Shown here one piece after another: positions 34,140 through 44,156 of a stretch of DNA of 64,000 bases. Source of the stretch: Acinetobacter sp. NIPH 298 (GTDB lineage: Bacteria; Pseudomonadota; Gammaproteobacteria; Pseudomonadales; Moraxellaceae); assembly GCF_000369505.1 (NCBI RefSeq), contig NZ_KB850055.1, positions 1,240,001 to 1,304,000 on the forward strand, written 5' to 3'. The notes beneath the pieces are model-generated. The model searched no databases. It had not been told where the DNA came from and was given only the letters and a program-made list of their open reading frames with translations. The position numbers and the translations under genes were made by a program. Position 1 is the first letter of the stretch, and each line of letters starts with the position of its first letter.

Positions 34140-36356
34140 TTAATAGTTAAAGGTATAACTCAAACCATAAGTACGCCCTTCTGCTGGAAGGCTCTCGACA
34201 AGCCCATATATCTTTTCAGCTTGCTGACTGTAGACAGTACGATAGTCTCTATTCCAAACATTATAGACACCAAAATCTACGCGGCCTTTCCATGCAGGAA
34301 AATGCGTTAAAACATCCATGGTGGTGTAACCTTTTATTTTAACTGCAGCCGGTGAACAATCTTTCAAAGCTTCATCCGTACCTTTTACTGCTAGCATCTG
34401 TACCCGAGTACCAAAACCTTCATCGTTATTCCATTCAGCAAACACCGTCCCTTTGGTCGGCGATACTTGGGTAGCATTTAACTCTTTCCATTTGTTGTCT
34501 GCTTTATCTTTAAATTGACCACGGGTATAACCCAAACTACCGCCAACTTTAAAATCCTGCATAAATGGATAACTTGCAGTGACTTCCGCACCATAAATGC
34601 GCTGATCAGTATCAACAATACTTGCCACTCTATTTTCAAACTTGGTTACTTTATCCGAAGTGTTATAAAAACCTGTGATCCCTAGGTTTAGCCCTTGCTC
34701 ATCATTCAAACGCCACCCCAATTCATAACTATTTACACGAATAGGTTGTAAATCTGCGGTTGTGGTCAAGTTAAATGCATCACGCATCATGCGTTGTACA
34801 TCAGGGAAACTAAACCCTTGTGAAAAATTTGCAAAAGCTTGTTGATCATCCGCTAGCTTATATACTGTTCCTAAGTTAAACAGAACCGTATCATCACTTA
34901 CAGAACCGCTTGGCTGTTCAACACCTCGGGCAGTATAAGCTTCTGTTTTTGCTTTAATATATTGATAGCGCGTACCTGCTTGTACATTTAAACGATCTGT
35001 AAGTGCGTAATCTGCTTGCAAGAAGGTGCCAACATTTTGAATGGTTGTATCAGGCCCAGCATCAGAAGTCTTCCCCGTTGGTTTGAAGTGAAGTCCTGTA
35101 TTTGATACAGCTAAGTGATCATAATATTGATCATCCTTTTCATGGTCATAATCAACACCATACGTCAGCTTAAGATCACGGCTTGCAACGTTAAGATCAC
35201 TTTGCATGGTGGAACGGAAACCCGCAACATCAATGTTAGACTGGCTCTGTGTTGCTTCGGTCATAGCAGCACCAGTATAGACTGGATAGAAACGCGCATC
35301 TTCTTTACGGTAGTACGCTTCTAGATTAAGTACTTGCCCCAATACATTTTGATTTTGGTACTGTGTATTGAATGCATAACGTTCAGTAAATGGCTGCGTC
35401 GGTAATTGTAAGCCTTTTTTACCGATATAAGAGTTTGGTAAACCACCATAAACATAATTAGGGCCGTAATCAGGACCATATTCACTATCTTGCTTGTCTT
35501 TATAATACTGTGCTCCAAAACTCAAAGATTGAGTATCTGTGAGGTCAATACTGATACGTCCATTTACATCAATGGTGTCGGTATCTTGTCGACTGGTTTG
35601 CATTGGCCCAATAGCAATACGGTCACCATGACTATCAAACTGTGAACCACGACTGGTAAAATTCGCGCCTAAAAAGCCATTGAGATTATCTTTACTAAAA
35701 GCAACCGACTGCCCCACTTCATAAGCTAAACCATCGCCACGGAAAGTATCAGAAGATGTAATCCCCAATTTCGTTTCAAAGCTTAGTGGTTGCGATGCAT
35801 CTGCACGTTTGGTAATGATATTGATAATGCCACCTGTTGCACCAGAACCATAAATGCTGGTTGCCCCTGAAAGCACTTCAATACGTTCTATCATACTTGG
35901 ACTAATGCTATTGAGTTGTCGAGCAACATCACGTGAACCGTTTTGTGACACACCATCAATCAAAATCATCACATCACGACCACGCATGGTCTGCCCATAA
36001 TTTGTGGTCGTACCTGTGCTTGGTGCCAGTGACGGTACTAATTGCGCTAACACATCGGCCAGTTTACGACCTGCACCACTCTGCTGTTCAATTTGATTTT
36101 TTTCGATGGTTTGAACCGTACCCGCAATATCTGCAATGTTTTTTGGTGTACGTGTTGCTGTGATCACAATTTTTTCTAACTGAGCCGTAGGCTTTTGATC
36201 AACGTTTGCTGTTACAGATGCATTCGAAGATACTGTTTCTGCATATGCCTGTTGAGCAAAGATGGCTAAAACAGCGAGACAACACGGTGTCATCTTTAAT
36301 AAAAACTGTTTTGTATTTGTTTGATTTTGTTGCCCAACCCCGATTTCATTATTCAT
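34140..36356 (-). CDS. TonB-dependent siderophore receptor (second paralogue)
   Basis: A 738-residue receptor. ATG 36356 has a strong TGGAGGAG ribosome binding site; the signal peptide ends QQAYA. The TonB box region is KIVITATRTP; the plug has GRKLADVLAQLVPSLAPS, TMRGRDVMILIDGVSQ and SGATSIYGSGATGGIINIITKR; the barrel ends YGLSYTFNY. It is strongly similar along its length to the receptor at 37780-40041, so it is a tandem paralogue. It is separated from the MFS gene by 142 bases that carry its own Fur-like box, hence a separate transcription unit. It may bind a related xenosiderophore. Confidence 0.93.
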   Translation of the reverse strand: MNNEIGVGQQNQTNTKQFLLKMTPCCLAVLAIFAQQAYAETVSSNASVTANVDQKPTAQLEKIVITATRTPKNIADIAGTVQTIEKNQIEQQSGAGRKLADVLAQLVPSLAPSTGTTTNYGQTMRGRDVMILIDGVSQNGSRDVARQLNSISPSMIERIEVLSGATSIYGSGATGGIINIITKRADASQPLSFETKLGITSSDTFRGDGLAYEVGQSVAFSKDNLNGFLGANFTSRGSQFDSHGDRIAIGPMQTSRQDTDTIDVNGRISIDLTDTQSLSFGAQYYKDKQDSEYGPDYGPNYVYGGLPNSYIGKKGLQLPTQPFTERYAFNTQYQNQNVLGQVLNLEAYYRKEDARFYPVYTGAAMTEATQSQSNIDVAGFRSTMQSDLNVASRDLKLTYGVDYDHEKDDQYYDHLAVSNTGLHFKPTGKTSDAGPDTTIQNVGTFLQADYALTDRLNVQAGTRYQYIKAKTEAYTARGVEQPSGSVSDDTVLFNLGTVYKLADDQQAFANFSQGFSFPDVQRMMRDAFNLTTTADLQPIRVNSYELGWRLNDEQGLNLGITGFYNTSDKVTKFENRVASIVDTDQRIYGAEVTASYPFMQDFKVGGSLGYTRGQFKDKADNKWKELNATQVSPTKGTVFAEWNNDEGFGTRVQMLAVKGTDEALKDCSPAAVKIKGYTTMDVLTHFPAWKGRVDFGVYNVWNRDYRTVYSQQAEKIYGLVESLPAEGRTYGLSYTFNY

Positions 36357-36424
36357 GTTTTACTCCTCCAAAAGTCTTTTAAGTCACTAAACAAGCTTAA
36401 AAAGTGCGTCATTATAAACACAAT

Positions 36425-36443
36425 AAGAATTATTATCATTAGT
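36425..36443 (-). promoter_or_regulatory. Fur-like box upstream of second receptor
   Basis: AAGAATTATTATCATTAGT matches the 19-base Fur consensus at about 13 positions, including the ATTATCATTA core. It lies about 70 bases before the receptor start at 36356, where a promoter is expected. Confidence 0.65.
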
Positions 36444-36498
36444 ATTTATGGTGTTTGGGTAATAACACAGAAGCCATTGCGATCATTTTGAAAAATAT

Positions 36499-37725
36499 TT
36501 AAGGATTAACTTTATTGCTAAGTGAGGTCTGCTGATTTGAAGATGATATGACCAACAAATAGATCACGACAGCGATCATAAGTATTAAAAGCGAATAAAA
36601 TGGTAATTGAATGCCCCATTGATACAAAAAAGTGCTCAACAACGGCGCTACGATCAGGCCGATCGCTTGAGTGGCTGTACAATAACTTGCCATTTTGACT
36701 TGTGCTGATTGAGCAACAGATTGGGCTGCCCCAGTTGTAAATGCAGGCAAAAGGCTTGCCACACCAACCCCATAGAACACATAGCTTGCTTGAAATATCC
36801 AAATATGCATTGCATATAACGATAGGATTAGGCCAATCATCATGCTGAATGTGCCCAACAATACCAATGTCATCAATTTCAAACGCATTACTTTTACAAT
36901 TAGGATCTGCGTAACCACCAAGCTAAAGCCAACGATGAGCATACATTGAGAAAAATAAATCGCGCTTTGTTGTGTTGTTAATTGAAAATGATCTTGAATA
37001 TAGAATCCAGCAGTCATATTCAAAGTGACAATCGCGACGAAGGTACTAAACCCAAGTATCAGCCAAGGCAGTGCTGGTTTTAGTGAGAAAGAATCTGCTT
37101 GTGTTATATCTTGCTGTTTTTCAGCAGCTACTGCAGACACTATCGGGTCTTTCTGAAAATAGAGCGTAATAATTAAACTAAAAATTACCAATAAAATGAC
37201 AGCAATCCACATCGGCAATAGAATGCCACCGAACAATAATACTGAGGTCAGAAATGGGCCGACGATCATACCTAAACTATTCATTGCGCCATACATCGCC
37301 ATTTTTTGGCTGCGTTGTTGCTCATCTGTGACATGTTGCATCACATAACTTTGTAGACCGATTTGTGGCATAGCCATAAAAGCACCCGTACTGGCTCGAC
37401 TAATCACTAATAAAGCAAAAATAACCAAAACGGGTAATGTCTGTTGTATTCCCAAATAAAGAATTGCTGTAAACATAGCCCAAGTAATGGTCATGCCCCA
37501 AAAACCATAATTCATTAATTGATAAGGAGTCTGTATTTTTTCCCCTCGGGCAATCAGAATAGATGCAATCGCCATACAAATCGCACCTGCTGAAACAATC
37601 ATGCCACCTTGCAACTCCGTTAAGCCAAGCTCACGAATTAATGGTGCGAGTAAAGGCAAAATCATTGAGAAACAGGTGCCGTTGGCTAAAGTTGCCCAAG
37701 CCAATAATTTAAAATTTTGCTGCAT
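36499..37725 (-). CDS. MFS transporter, probable siderophore exporter
   Basis: A 408-residue protein with about 12 membrane helices of the major facilitator type. The loop after helix 2 (ARGEKIQTPYQ) and the STGAFMAMPQIGLQSYVM stretch are consistent with a drug/siderophore efflux type. It is the last gene of the biosynthetic operon direction, after a hairpin, and by position corresponds to the actD exporter of the acinetoferrin locus as I recall it. Export direction is inferred from the presence of a separate RhtX-like importer in the same operon. Confidence 0.8.
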   Translation of the reverse strand: MQQNFKLLAWATLANGTCFSMILPLLAPLIRELGLTELQGGMIVSAGAICMAIASILIARGEKIQTPYQLMNYGFWGMTITWAMFTAILYLGIQQTLPVLVIFALLVISRASTGAFMAMPQIGLQSYVMQHVTDEQQRSQKMAMYGAMNSLGMIVGPFLTSVLLFGGILLPMWIAVILLVIFSLIITLYFQKDPIVSAVAAEKQQDITQADSFSLKPALPWLILGFSTFVAIVTLNMTAGFYIQDHFQLTTQQSAIYFSQCMLIVGFSLVVTQILIVKVMRLKLMTLVLLGTFSMMIGLILSLYAMHIWIFQASYVFYGVGVASLLPAFTTGAAQSVAQSAQVKMASYCTATQAIGLIVAPLLSTFLYQWGIQLPFYSLLILMIAVVIYLLVISSSNQQTSLSNKVNP

Positions 37726-37744
37726 AATTTGTATTCATTAAAAG

Positions 37745-37772
37745 AAAAGGCATCTGGTGAAGATGCCTTTTT
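37745..37772. terminator. Terminator-like hairpin between receptor and MFS gene
   Basis: AAAAGGCATCT and AGATGCCTTTT form a perfect 11-bp stem with a five-base loop just after the receptor stop (37780) and 20 bases before the MFS start. It probably attenuates read-through, so the exporter may be expressed less than the receptor. Confidence 0.75.
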
Positions 37773-37779
37773 GATTAGA

Positions 37780-40041
37780 TTAGTATTTGAGTGTATAGCT
37801 CAAACCATAGGTACGACCTTGAGCTGGTAGGCTAGAAATTGGACCATAAACCGCTTCAGCAGCTTGGCTAAATACAGTTTTATATTCTGTGTTCCAAACA
37901 TTATAAACACCAAAACCCAAAGTCCCTGGACCTGCTTTTGCATTGGCAATCACATCCATGATTGCATATCCTTTGATTTTAGTTGCCGCATTGGGACGAA
38001 CATTTTCATCATATTTTGCAACCAGAGAGTCTTCATACGCTTTATCAGTACCTTTCACTGCAAGCATTTGAACTCGTAAACCATTACCCTTATCATCATT
38101 CCACTCACCAAATAACGTCCCTTTGACTGGAGAAACCTGTAAGGCATTTAGCTCTCTCCAAGAACCAGCAGCGTCTTTAAATTGACCTCGAGTATAGGAT
38201 AATGTTCCACCCACGCTAAATTGATCCAATACTGGCATGCTGGCATTCGCTTCAAGACCATAAATACGTTGGTCTGTATCTGCAACGGTTACAGAACGAT
38301 CAGCTTTAAACTGGATGACTTTATCAGACGTATTATAGAATGTTGTTAATCCTAGATTTGCACCAAGGTCATTTTGCAATCTCCAACCCAATTCGTAACT
38401 ATTGACGGTAATTGGGTCAACATTGCCTGATCGAACTACATAACCTGCTGATACATCACGTAATACACGTTGAATATCAGGTAAGCTAAAACCTTGTGAG
38501 AAGTTTGCAAACACTTGTTGCTGATCATTTAACTTATAAACAGCACCTAAATTAAATAATGTTTTGTCGTGTTTAACAGAACCTGCAGCGACCATTCCAA
38601 CGGGCTGTCCGGTGATATCACCTTGAATAGCTGCAACAGTTGGTTTGAATGCCGTGGTATCACTTTCAATACGTTGATAACGAATACCTGCTTGAACATT
38701 CAATGCATCAGTTAAATCATAATTCCCTTGAACAAATGCACCTAAGTTTTTAATGGTTGCATCTGGACCAAAGTCATAACTCCGCCCTGTATTATTATAT
38801 TTCAGACCATTATTAGTCATGCTATATAAATCAGCAATTTGCTTATCTTTCTCATGGTCATAATCAATACCATAAGTCAGTTTTAGATCACGATCAGCAA
38901 CATTCAGTTTTGATGTCATCGCAGCACGAACACCAGTAACGTCAATATCAGATTCTGATTGGTAGGCTAGATAATAACCAAATGGCATAAAGTTACTTAA
39001 AACAGTTGGATAAAATCTTGCTTTTTCATTGCGATAATACGCTTCAACATTAAGTTCTTGACCTAATAAATCCGTATTTTGGTATTGTGCATTGACTGCA
39101 TAACGTTTGGTAAACGGTTGATCATCTATTTCAAAGCCTTTTAATGCTTTTAAACTTGGTTTGCTGCGTTTCTCAAACACTGCATAATCAGGACCATAAT
39201 CAGGACCGTATTCCGAATCTTGTTTATCTTCATAATACTGTGCCCCTAAACTTATTTTTTGGGTATCAGCAAATTGCCAGCTTAAACGACCATTTACATC
39301 AACCGTTTCTGTATCTTGGCGATCCGTTTGTGCAATCTCTGGTCCAATGCGATTACCATGGCTGTCCTGAATTTCCCCACGTTTAGTATAGCCCGCCCCT
39401 AAGAAACCATTCCAGTCACCTTGATTAAATCCAACTGATTGATACGCTTCATAAGCAAGTGCATCATTTTTAAAATTATCGCCAGATGTAAGCCCAACTT
39501 TTGATTCAAAGCTTAAGCTATCAGAAGCGCCTTTTTTTGTAATGATATTAATAATACCGCCTGTTGCACCTGAACCGTAAATACTACTTGCACCTGAAAC
39601 CACCTCAATTTTTTCAATTGAATCTGGGCTAATACTATTCAGTTGACGAGCAGCATCACGAGAACCCGTTTGTGCAACACCATCAATGAGGACAAGCACC
39701 TGACGACCACGCATCGTTTGACCATAGTTGGTCGTCGTACCACTACTAGGGCTGAGTGACGGAACCAACTGCGCTAGAATATCTGCCAACTTTCGTCCAG
39801 CAGCAGCTTGCTGCCCAATTTGTTTTTGTTCGATTGATTGAACCGTCCCTGCAATCTCAGCAATACTTTGTGCTGAACGTGATGCGGTCACAACAATCGG
39901 TGCAAGTTGTGTTGGCTTTTGAACTTCTGCTACAACATTGGCTTGAGTCGTTGTATCGATCTCAGTTGTTTGCGCATAAAGCTGGGCGCTCACTGCCAAG
40001 CTCAAAAGTGTTAATGTTGTCGAAAGTGTATGAACTTTCAT
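37780..40041 (-). CDS. TonB-dependent ferric-siderophore receptor (operon copy)
   Basis: A 753-residue receptor with a signal peptide ending SAQLYA, a TonB box region PIVVTASRS, plug motifs GRKLADILAQLVPSLSPS, TMRGRQVLVLIDGVAQ and YGSGATGGIINIITKK, and a barrel ending YGLSYTLKY. ATG 40041 has an AGGGG ribosome binding site and lies 9 bases after the RhtX-like gene, so it belongs to the biosynthetic operon. By position it corresponds to the acinetoferrin receptor gene actA. A close paralogue lies at 34140-36356. Confidence 0.94.
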   Translation of the reverse strand: MKVHTLSTTLTLLSLAVSAQLYAQTTEIDTTTQANVVAEVQKPTQLAPIVVTASRSAQSIAEIAGTVQSIEQKQIGQQAAAGRKLADILAQLVPSLSPSSGTTTNYGQTMRGRQVLVLIDGVAQTGSRDAARQLNSISPDSIEKIEVVSGASSIYGSGATGGIINIITKKGASDSLSFESKVGLTSGDNFKNDALAYEAYQSVGFNQGDWNGFLGAGYTKRGEIQDSHGNRIGPEIAQTDRQDTETVDVNGRLSWQFADTQKISLGAQYYEDKQDSEYGPDYGPDYAVFEKRSKPSLKALKGFEIDDQPFTKRYAVNAQYQNTDLLGQELNVEAYYRNEKARFYPTVLSNFMPFGYYLAYQSESDIDVTGVRAAMTSKLNVADRDLKLTYGIDYDHEKDKQIADLYSMTNNGLKYNNTGRSYDFGPDATIKNLGAFVQGNYDLTDALNVQAGIRYQRIESDTTAFKPTVAAIQGDITGQPVGMVAAGSVKHDKTLFNLGAVYKLNDQQQVFANFSQGFSLPDIQRVLRDVSAGYVVRSGNVDPITVNSYELGWRLQNDLGANLGLTTFYNTSDKVIQFKADRSVTVADTDQRIYGLEANASMPVLDQFSVGGTLSYTRGQFKDAAGSWRELNALQVSPVKGTLFGEWNDDKGNGLRVQMLAVKGTDKAYEDSLVAKYDENVRPNAATKIKGYAIMDVIANAKAGPGTLGFGVYNVWNTEYKTVFSQAAEAVYGPISSLPAQGRTYGLSYTLKY

Positions 40042-40050
40042 AAATAACCC

Positions 40051-41289
40051 CTAGATAAGTTGTTTCGATTGTTTTGCTTTGGCAATCAAAACTTGACTGA
40101 GTAGAACGCTTAGAATTGACGCAGCGGCAAGAATTAAATAAAAGTTTCCATAGCCAAACGCTTTGGCTAAGAAACCTGACATCGCACCACCAATGAAATA
40201 AACCAATAATTCAAAACAAACTAAAATAGTAAAATCCGTTCCAGCCTGATCTTTGGAACTGGTCTGCATGAAATGTGCATATAACGCCGTCATCGCGATA
40301 TAACGAATCGCAAGAATGACGACAACAAATACGCCAAGTAATCTCTGCCATTGATCAAACCAACTGAGTAAGACAGCAATCCCCAATAAGGCATAAATCA
40401 AAGTCCGCGCCCAACCTACCCAAATCAGTAATTGTGTTGCTGCTATTTTTTTCAAAAGAAATGCAGCAGATACGGCTGCTAACAACCCTACACCAGCTCC
40501 AATCACTGACATAAGGACACCAATTTCAGACAGTGACCATTTTTGATCAATCAGCATTGGGTTCAGCATTGCCATTGCCGGTGCTTCAACGATGCGATAG
40601 CAAACGATCAATGCTAAAGCCCATAACATTTCAGGGCGTTTAAAAGCTCGGATCAGACTCGGGGGTTGCTTTGCAATTTTCTCTGTGTTTGATTTTTCTT
40701 TGATTTGAGAAATGGCAAGCATAGTCAATGCAGTCATTGCAGCAAGAGACATCAGTGCCGTCTGCCAACCGTAAAGCTGATAAAGCCATAAGGTCGCAGC
40801 ACCACCCACCATACTGCCAAGTGCGACGCCAATGCTTTGCGCCATACTCCCCAAGCGGTACTCAGATTCTGAAAAAGTTTCGACGGTATAGCCATCAATC
40901 GCAATGTCTTGGGTTGCAGCAAAAGTTGAAATCCAAAGCCCTACGATGACAAATACACCAAGTCCATAATCGAACTGCGTAAGTGCTAAAGCGACCACAC
41001 CCAAGACCAATGCGATCTGCGTAAACAAAAGCCAAGTTTTTCGTTTGCCAAGTGCTTTAAAATAAAAACGATCGATTAATGGTGCCCAAAAGAACTTAAA
41101 TGCCCATGGAATATAGAGCAGCGACAACATCCCAATCCAGCGTAAATCTACACCTTGATGACGCAAAATCGCAGGTAATGCAACGTTATAAAAGTACAAT
41201 GGTAAGGCATGTGCTAAATAAAGTACGACAACAACAGATAGACTTAAGGCAGATACCTTTTGAATATTGAGCGTATTTTGCTGGTTCAT
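40051..41289 (-). CDS. RhtX/FptX-type siderophore importer (MFS)
   Basis: Started at ATG 41289 (AGAGG ribosome binding site, four-base overlap with the upstream stop), giving 412 residues; an ATG at 41310 is less likely. About 12 helices; LYFYNVALPAILRHQGVDLRWIGMLSLLYIPWAFKFFWAPLIDR and FAATQDIAIDGYTVE are typical of the RhtX/FptX and AmpG-related permeases that carry ferri-siderophores across the inner membrane without an ABC transporter. Its operon position next to the receptor supports import of the ferric complex. AmpG-like muropeptide transport is the alternative, made unlikely by context. Confidence 0.85.
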   Translation of the reverse strand: MNQQNTLNIQKVSALSLSVVVVLYLAHALPLYFYNVALPAILRHQGVDLRWIGMLSLLYIPWAFKFFWAPLIDRFYFKALGKRKTWLLFTQIALVLGVVALALTQFDYGLGVFVIVGLWISTFAATQDIAIDGYTVETFSESEYRLGSMAQSIGVALGSMVGGAATLWLYQLYGWQTALMSLAAMTALTMLAISQIKEKSNTEKIAKQPPSLIRAFKRPEMLWALALIVCYRIVEAPAMAMLNPMLIDQKWSLSEIGVLMSVIGAGVGLLAAVSAAFLLKKIAATQLLIWVGWARTLIYALLGIAVLLSWFDQWQRLLGVFVVVILAIRYIAMTALYAHFMQTSSKDQAGTDFTILVCFELLVYFIGGAMSGFLAKAFGYGNFYLILAAASILSVLLSQVLIAKAKQSKQLI

Positions 41290-41672
41290 AAAGACCTCTG
41301 CATTGCCCATTGCATGGCAACAGTTTTATCGATACTCACAAAATACGGAACGTGCCATGCTTTATGTAAAGCAGGTGTATCTAGTCGAATACGATCCTCT
41401 TCATCCTGCGCAATACGAGCAAAACCCAAACAATACTGGTAAAAATCTTGTTTATATTGTTTATACCACTTGCCTTGTATCGCACGGTATTCTTCAGGAA
41501 ACGCTGTATTCACATCGGTCTGCATAATCAACACAAAATTTCTTTTTTGTTCAAAATAGTGCTGAATATGTGCTAGCCATTGTTCAAATTCTGCCACTGA
41601 GACTTGCGCTGCAAAGTGCATGTCTAAGATGTGCATCTCATTGATTGACTTTTCATTGGTCAATAAGCTCAT
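41286..41672 (-). CDS. Unknown 128-residue protein embedded in siderophore operon
   Basis: No family recognised. It overlaps the acyltransferase gene upstream and the importer gene downstream by four bases each (ATGA junctions), so it is firmly part of the operon. The protein is soluble, with no signal peptide; it contains an IQHYFEQKRNFVLIMQTDV strand/helix pattern and a DTPALHKAWHVPYFVS segment. The equivalent position in the acinetoferrin locus is actB (from memory). A regulatory or siderophore-release role is conceivable but unsupported. Confidence 0.8.
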   Translation of the reverse strand: MSLLTNEKSINEMHILDMHFAAQVSVAEFEQWLAHIQHYFEQKRNFVLIMQTDVNTAFPEEYRAIQGKWYKQYKQDFYQYCLGFARIAQDEEDRIRLDTPALHKAWHVPYFVSIDKTVAMQWAMQRSL

Positions 41673-42307
41673 GTAACACTCAAGGATTTGGCTGGCTGTT
41701 CAGCGAGCTGTTGTTGAGAAGCTTGGTAATATTCTCCAAACTTGTGATAAAACGTTTCTCTATAGCAGTAATACAACATTGCAGTTTTCTCAGGCATCGG
41801 AATCAGACGTTGACTTTCATAGCAAAGCTCTTCTACTACAGCTGCATAAGGTTTAACGGTATGATCTGGTTCCCCTACGATTTTCTTAGCATTCGAATAT
41901 TCAAAAATATAGAAACTGAGTAAACGAATCGTTGGACGTAAAAAGCCTTTTCCAAAGACTGATTTGTCTCCAAATAACAAATGCCAACCCAAATCATCAT
42001 CATCACCTTCGTAATAACGACCTAGACGATCCCGTTTACCTTCATAAATTTCGGTATAACCCACATCTTTTCCATCAATACCTACAATGAGTAAACGGTG
42101 ATGGTCATCCGCTAGCATCTTGTCAAAATAAACTTGTAGTTCTAATTCAGACTTATTTAATTGCCATTGGGGGATCACATGTGGTTCATGCATCCATTTG
42201 TGTAATAAAGGAATATCTTGTGGATATTGAACTTGTCTCAAATAGTATTGCGTCCCATTCTCATAGTATTCAAAAAAATCAGGAAGTTGTCTAGAGATTG
42301 TTTTCAT
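41669..42307 (-). CDS. Siderophore N-acyltransferase (GNAT, IucB/RhbD type)
   Basis: A 212-residue acetyltransferase-fold enzyme with a GAAGG ribosome binding site. YYLRQVQYPQDIPLLHKWMHEPHVIPQWQ opens the domain, DHHRLLIVGIDGKDVGYTEIYEG forms the central strands, and DLGWHLLFGDKSVFGKGF matches the IucB/RhbD/AcsD acyl-CoA binding region. It acylates the N-hydroxylated diamine to give a hydroxamate. In an acinetoferrin-type pathway the acyl group would be (E)-2-octenoyl; acetyl would give a schizokinen-like product. The choice cannot be made from sequence. Confidence 0.9.
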   Translation of the reverse strand: MKTISRQLPDFFEYYENGTQYYLRQVQYPQDIPLLHKWMHEPHVIPQWQLNKSELELQVYFDKMLADDHHRLLIVGIDGKDVGYTEIYEGKRDRLGRYYEGDDDDLGWHLLFGDKSVFGKGFLRPTIRLLSFYIFEYSNAKKIVGEPDHTVKPYAAVVEELCYESQRLIPMPEKTAMLYYCYRETFYHKFGEYYQASQQQLAEQPAKSLSVT

Positions 42308-42344
42308 ATCAAAACCTTCAAATTCAAAAATTGTTTACAAATGC

Positions 42345-44156
42345 TTAGCCTGCCTTAGTATTAACATTCTGGACTGACCAGTCAGCTAAGGTGCTCGGAC
42401 TAACAGGGTTCGCGATTGGATCAAGGAAAACAGGTACAGGACGTTCTGCTTCATCGTTATAACTTGTGGTAAATAAACGCACACGGTTTAGACAAATTTT
42501 GGTATAGGTTGGGCGTAACATGGCAAACTTTTCAGCACGCTCTGCTAGTTCTGGATATTGATGGTGAAATTCAACAATCGTATTAGAAATCGTTTGCCAA
42601 AAATCCAGCTCTGAATATTCAGGATAATCTTGCAAGAACACATTACAGATATAACGGTAATGCACCATGAATAGGCCCGTAAAAATAAAGTGACTCAAAT
42701 CAGAGGCTTCATGACGTAATAACAAATCAGCCTCAGATGGCAATTGAGCCAACTCTGGAAAATCCTCATCGACCAAATTAATATCATCAATAAAGTCTTT
42801 TAAGACCAATGCTTTTGGTACACCATTTTGATGTACCAGCATGGTGTTTTCGCCATGAGGTGAGAATGCCAAACCGTAGCGATACAAACAAAGCAATAAT
42901 GGGCTGAGACAAACATGTGCAAATTGCGCTAACCATTGCAACGGATTGAGACCTGAAGCTTGAATCAACACACTTAGAATGGATTGCCCTGAAATATCTC
43001 GATGTAATAAAGCAGCTTGAGAAAGTACTTGTTGAGATGGATCAACATAGCGATCTACACTTTCGCGCCATAAGCAACCAAATAACTCTTTAAATTGATA
43101 AGGCGCACCTTCTATTCGATCAAAACAGGGTTGATGTATGGTTAAAGTCGCGACTTCCCCTAAAAAAATGACGCCTGTTTTCTGTAGATCTTGATCCTGT
43201 TGATGGATTTGTTTTAACCATGCCGTCACTGCAGGAGCAGCAAGATTACGTTTCGATGGTAATCCGCGATAAACTGCTGTATTAAAGATACTGACTGGCA
43301 TCTTAATGTAATGACGTTGTAGGTTTGATGTGTTGCAAAGCGTGCGAATTGACTGCATCGGCACATAGCTATCTTGACTAATGCTCAGCTCAATAATTTT
43401 CTGATCCACAATTTCATTGGCATAAGTTGGAACAAGCCATTGATGCCATTGCCAAGCATGTACTGGAATCAAAAAGTAATCTTGTGGGTTTAGGTTTTTC
43501 GTTTGTAGAATACTTTGAAACTGTTGCAGTTCATTTGCATCAAATTCGTGTTGGTACAAACCACATGCGTTCCATTCTTCAGTACTTCGATATTCAGCTA
43601 AATCACGATGGACTGCTAACCAAAGCACTTTCATTTCAGGTGAAAGTTCTGGCGCTGATGAAAGATAATCATCATAACCAAAACCCATACGTCCTTTACT
43701 CATAATCAGCCAAGGATGACCACGTAACATGCCTTCAACTTTATAATGTGGTTCAGTCAAAACCGCATGGCTAGCCAAGCGATTCACATCAAATAAATGT
43801 GCCTCTGCCAACCAAGTATTGTTCATTTCTTTAATCAAATAAGCTTTGGTAAATGGCTTTACATTGGAGCTGTCCGCCATAGCAACAATAAATTCATGCA
43901 AATTCCAAGCAGGTTGATTCTGATCATGACTTAGATCACGTACAGAACCTTCCAAAATATTCCAATGCCCAAGCAAATATGGATGACCTTGAAACTCATA
44001 GTGACGATCACCTAGATCTAACTGGTAATGCCCAACAGTTGAGGCTTTCACTTCAATAATTTCTTCATAGAGAAACTCAGCAATTGCCATTTCAATGAGA
44101 CGCTGTCCTGCGGCACGCCATTGCTGCTGATTAATTTTTAAAGTCGCAAAGTTCAT
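42345..44156 (-). CDS. NIS siderophore synthetase, IucC-like (second condensation)
   Basis: A 603-residue IucA/IucC-family ATP-dependent synthetase. The nucleotide-binding signature GHPWLIMSKGRMGF is at residues 146-159, with PVHAWQWHQ and MQSIRTL further on; the C-terminal FhuF-like part contains HGENTMLV and LKDFIDDINL. The type C pattern suggests that it couples the second hydroxamate-amine to the citrate monoamide. Its ATG overlaps the monooxygenase stop by four bases. The following acyltransferase begins 37 bases downstream. Confidence 0.93.
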   Translation of the reverse strand: MNFATLKINQQQWRAAGQRLIEMAIAEFLYEEIIEVKASTVGHYQLDLGDRHYEFQGHPYLLGHWNILEGSVRDLSHDQNQPAWNLHEFIVAMADSSNVKPFTKAYLIKEMNNTWLAEAHLFDVNRLASHAVLTEPHYKVEGMLRGHPWLIMSKGRMGFGYDDYLSSAPELSPEMKVLWLAVHRDLAEYRSTEEWNACGLYQHEFDANELQQFQSILQTKNLNPQDYFLIPVHAWQWHQWLVPTYANEIVDQKIIELSISQDSYVPMQSIRTLCNTSNLQRHYIKMPVSIFNTAVYRGLPSKRNLAAPAVTAWLKQIHQQDQDLQKTGVIFLGEVATLTIHQPCFDRIEGAPYQFKELFGCLWRESVDRYVDPSQQVLSQAALLHRDISGQSILSVLIQASGLNPLQWLAQFAHVCLSPLLLCLYRYGLAFSPHGENTMLVHQNGVPKALVLKDFIDDINLVDEDFPELAQLPSEADLLLRHEASDLSHFIFTGLFMVHYRYICNVFLQDYPEYSELDFWQTISNTIVEFHHQYPELAERAEKFAMLRPTYTKICLNRVRLFTTSYNDEAERPVPVFLDPIANPVSPSTLADWSVQNVNTKAG

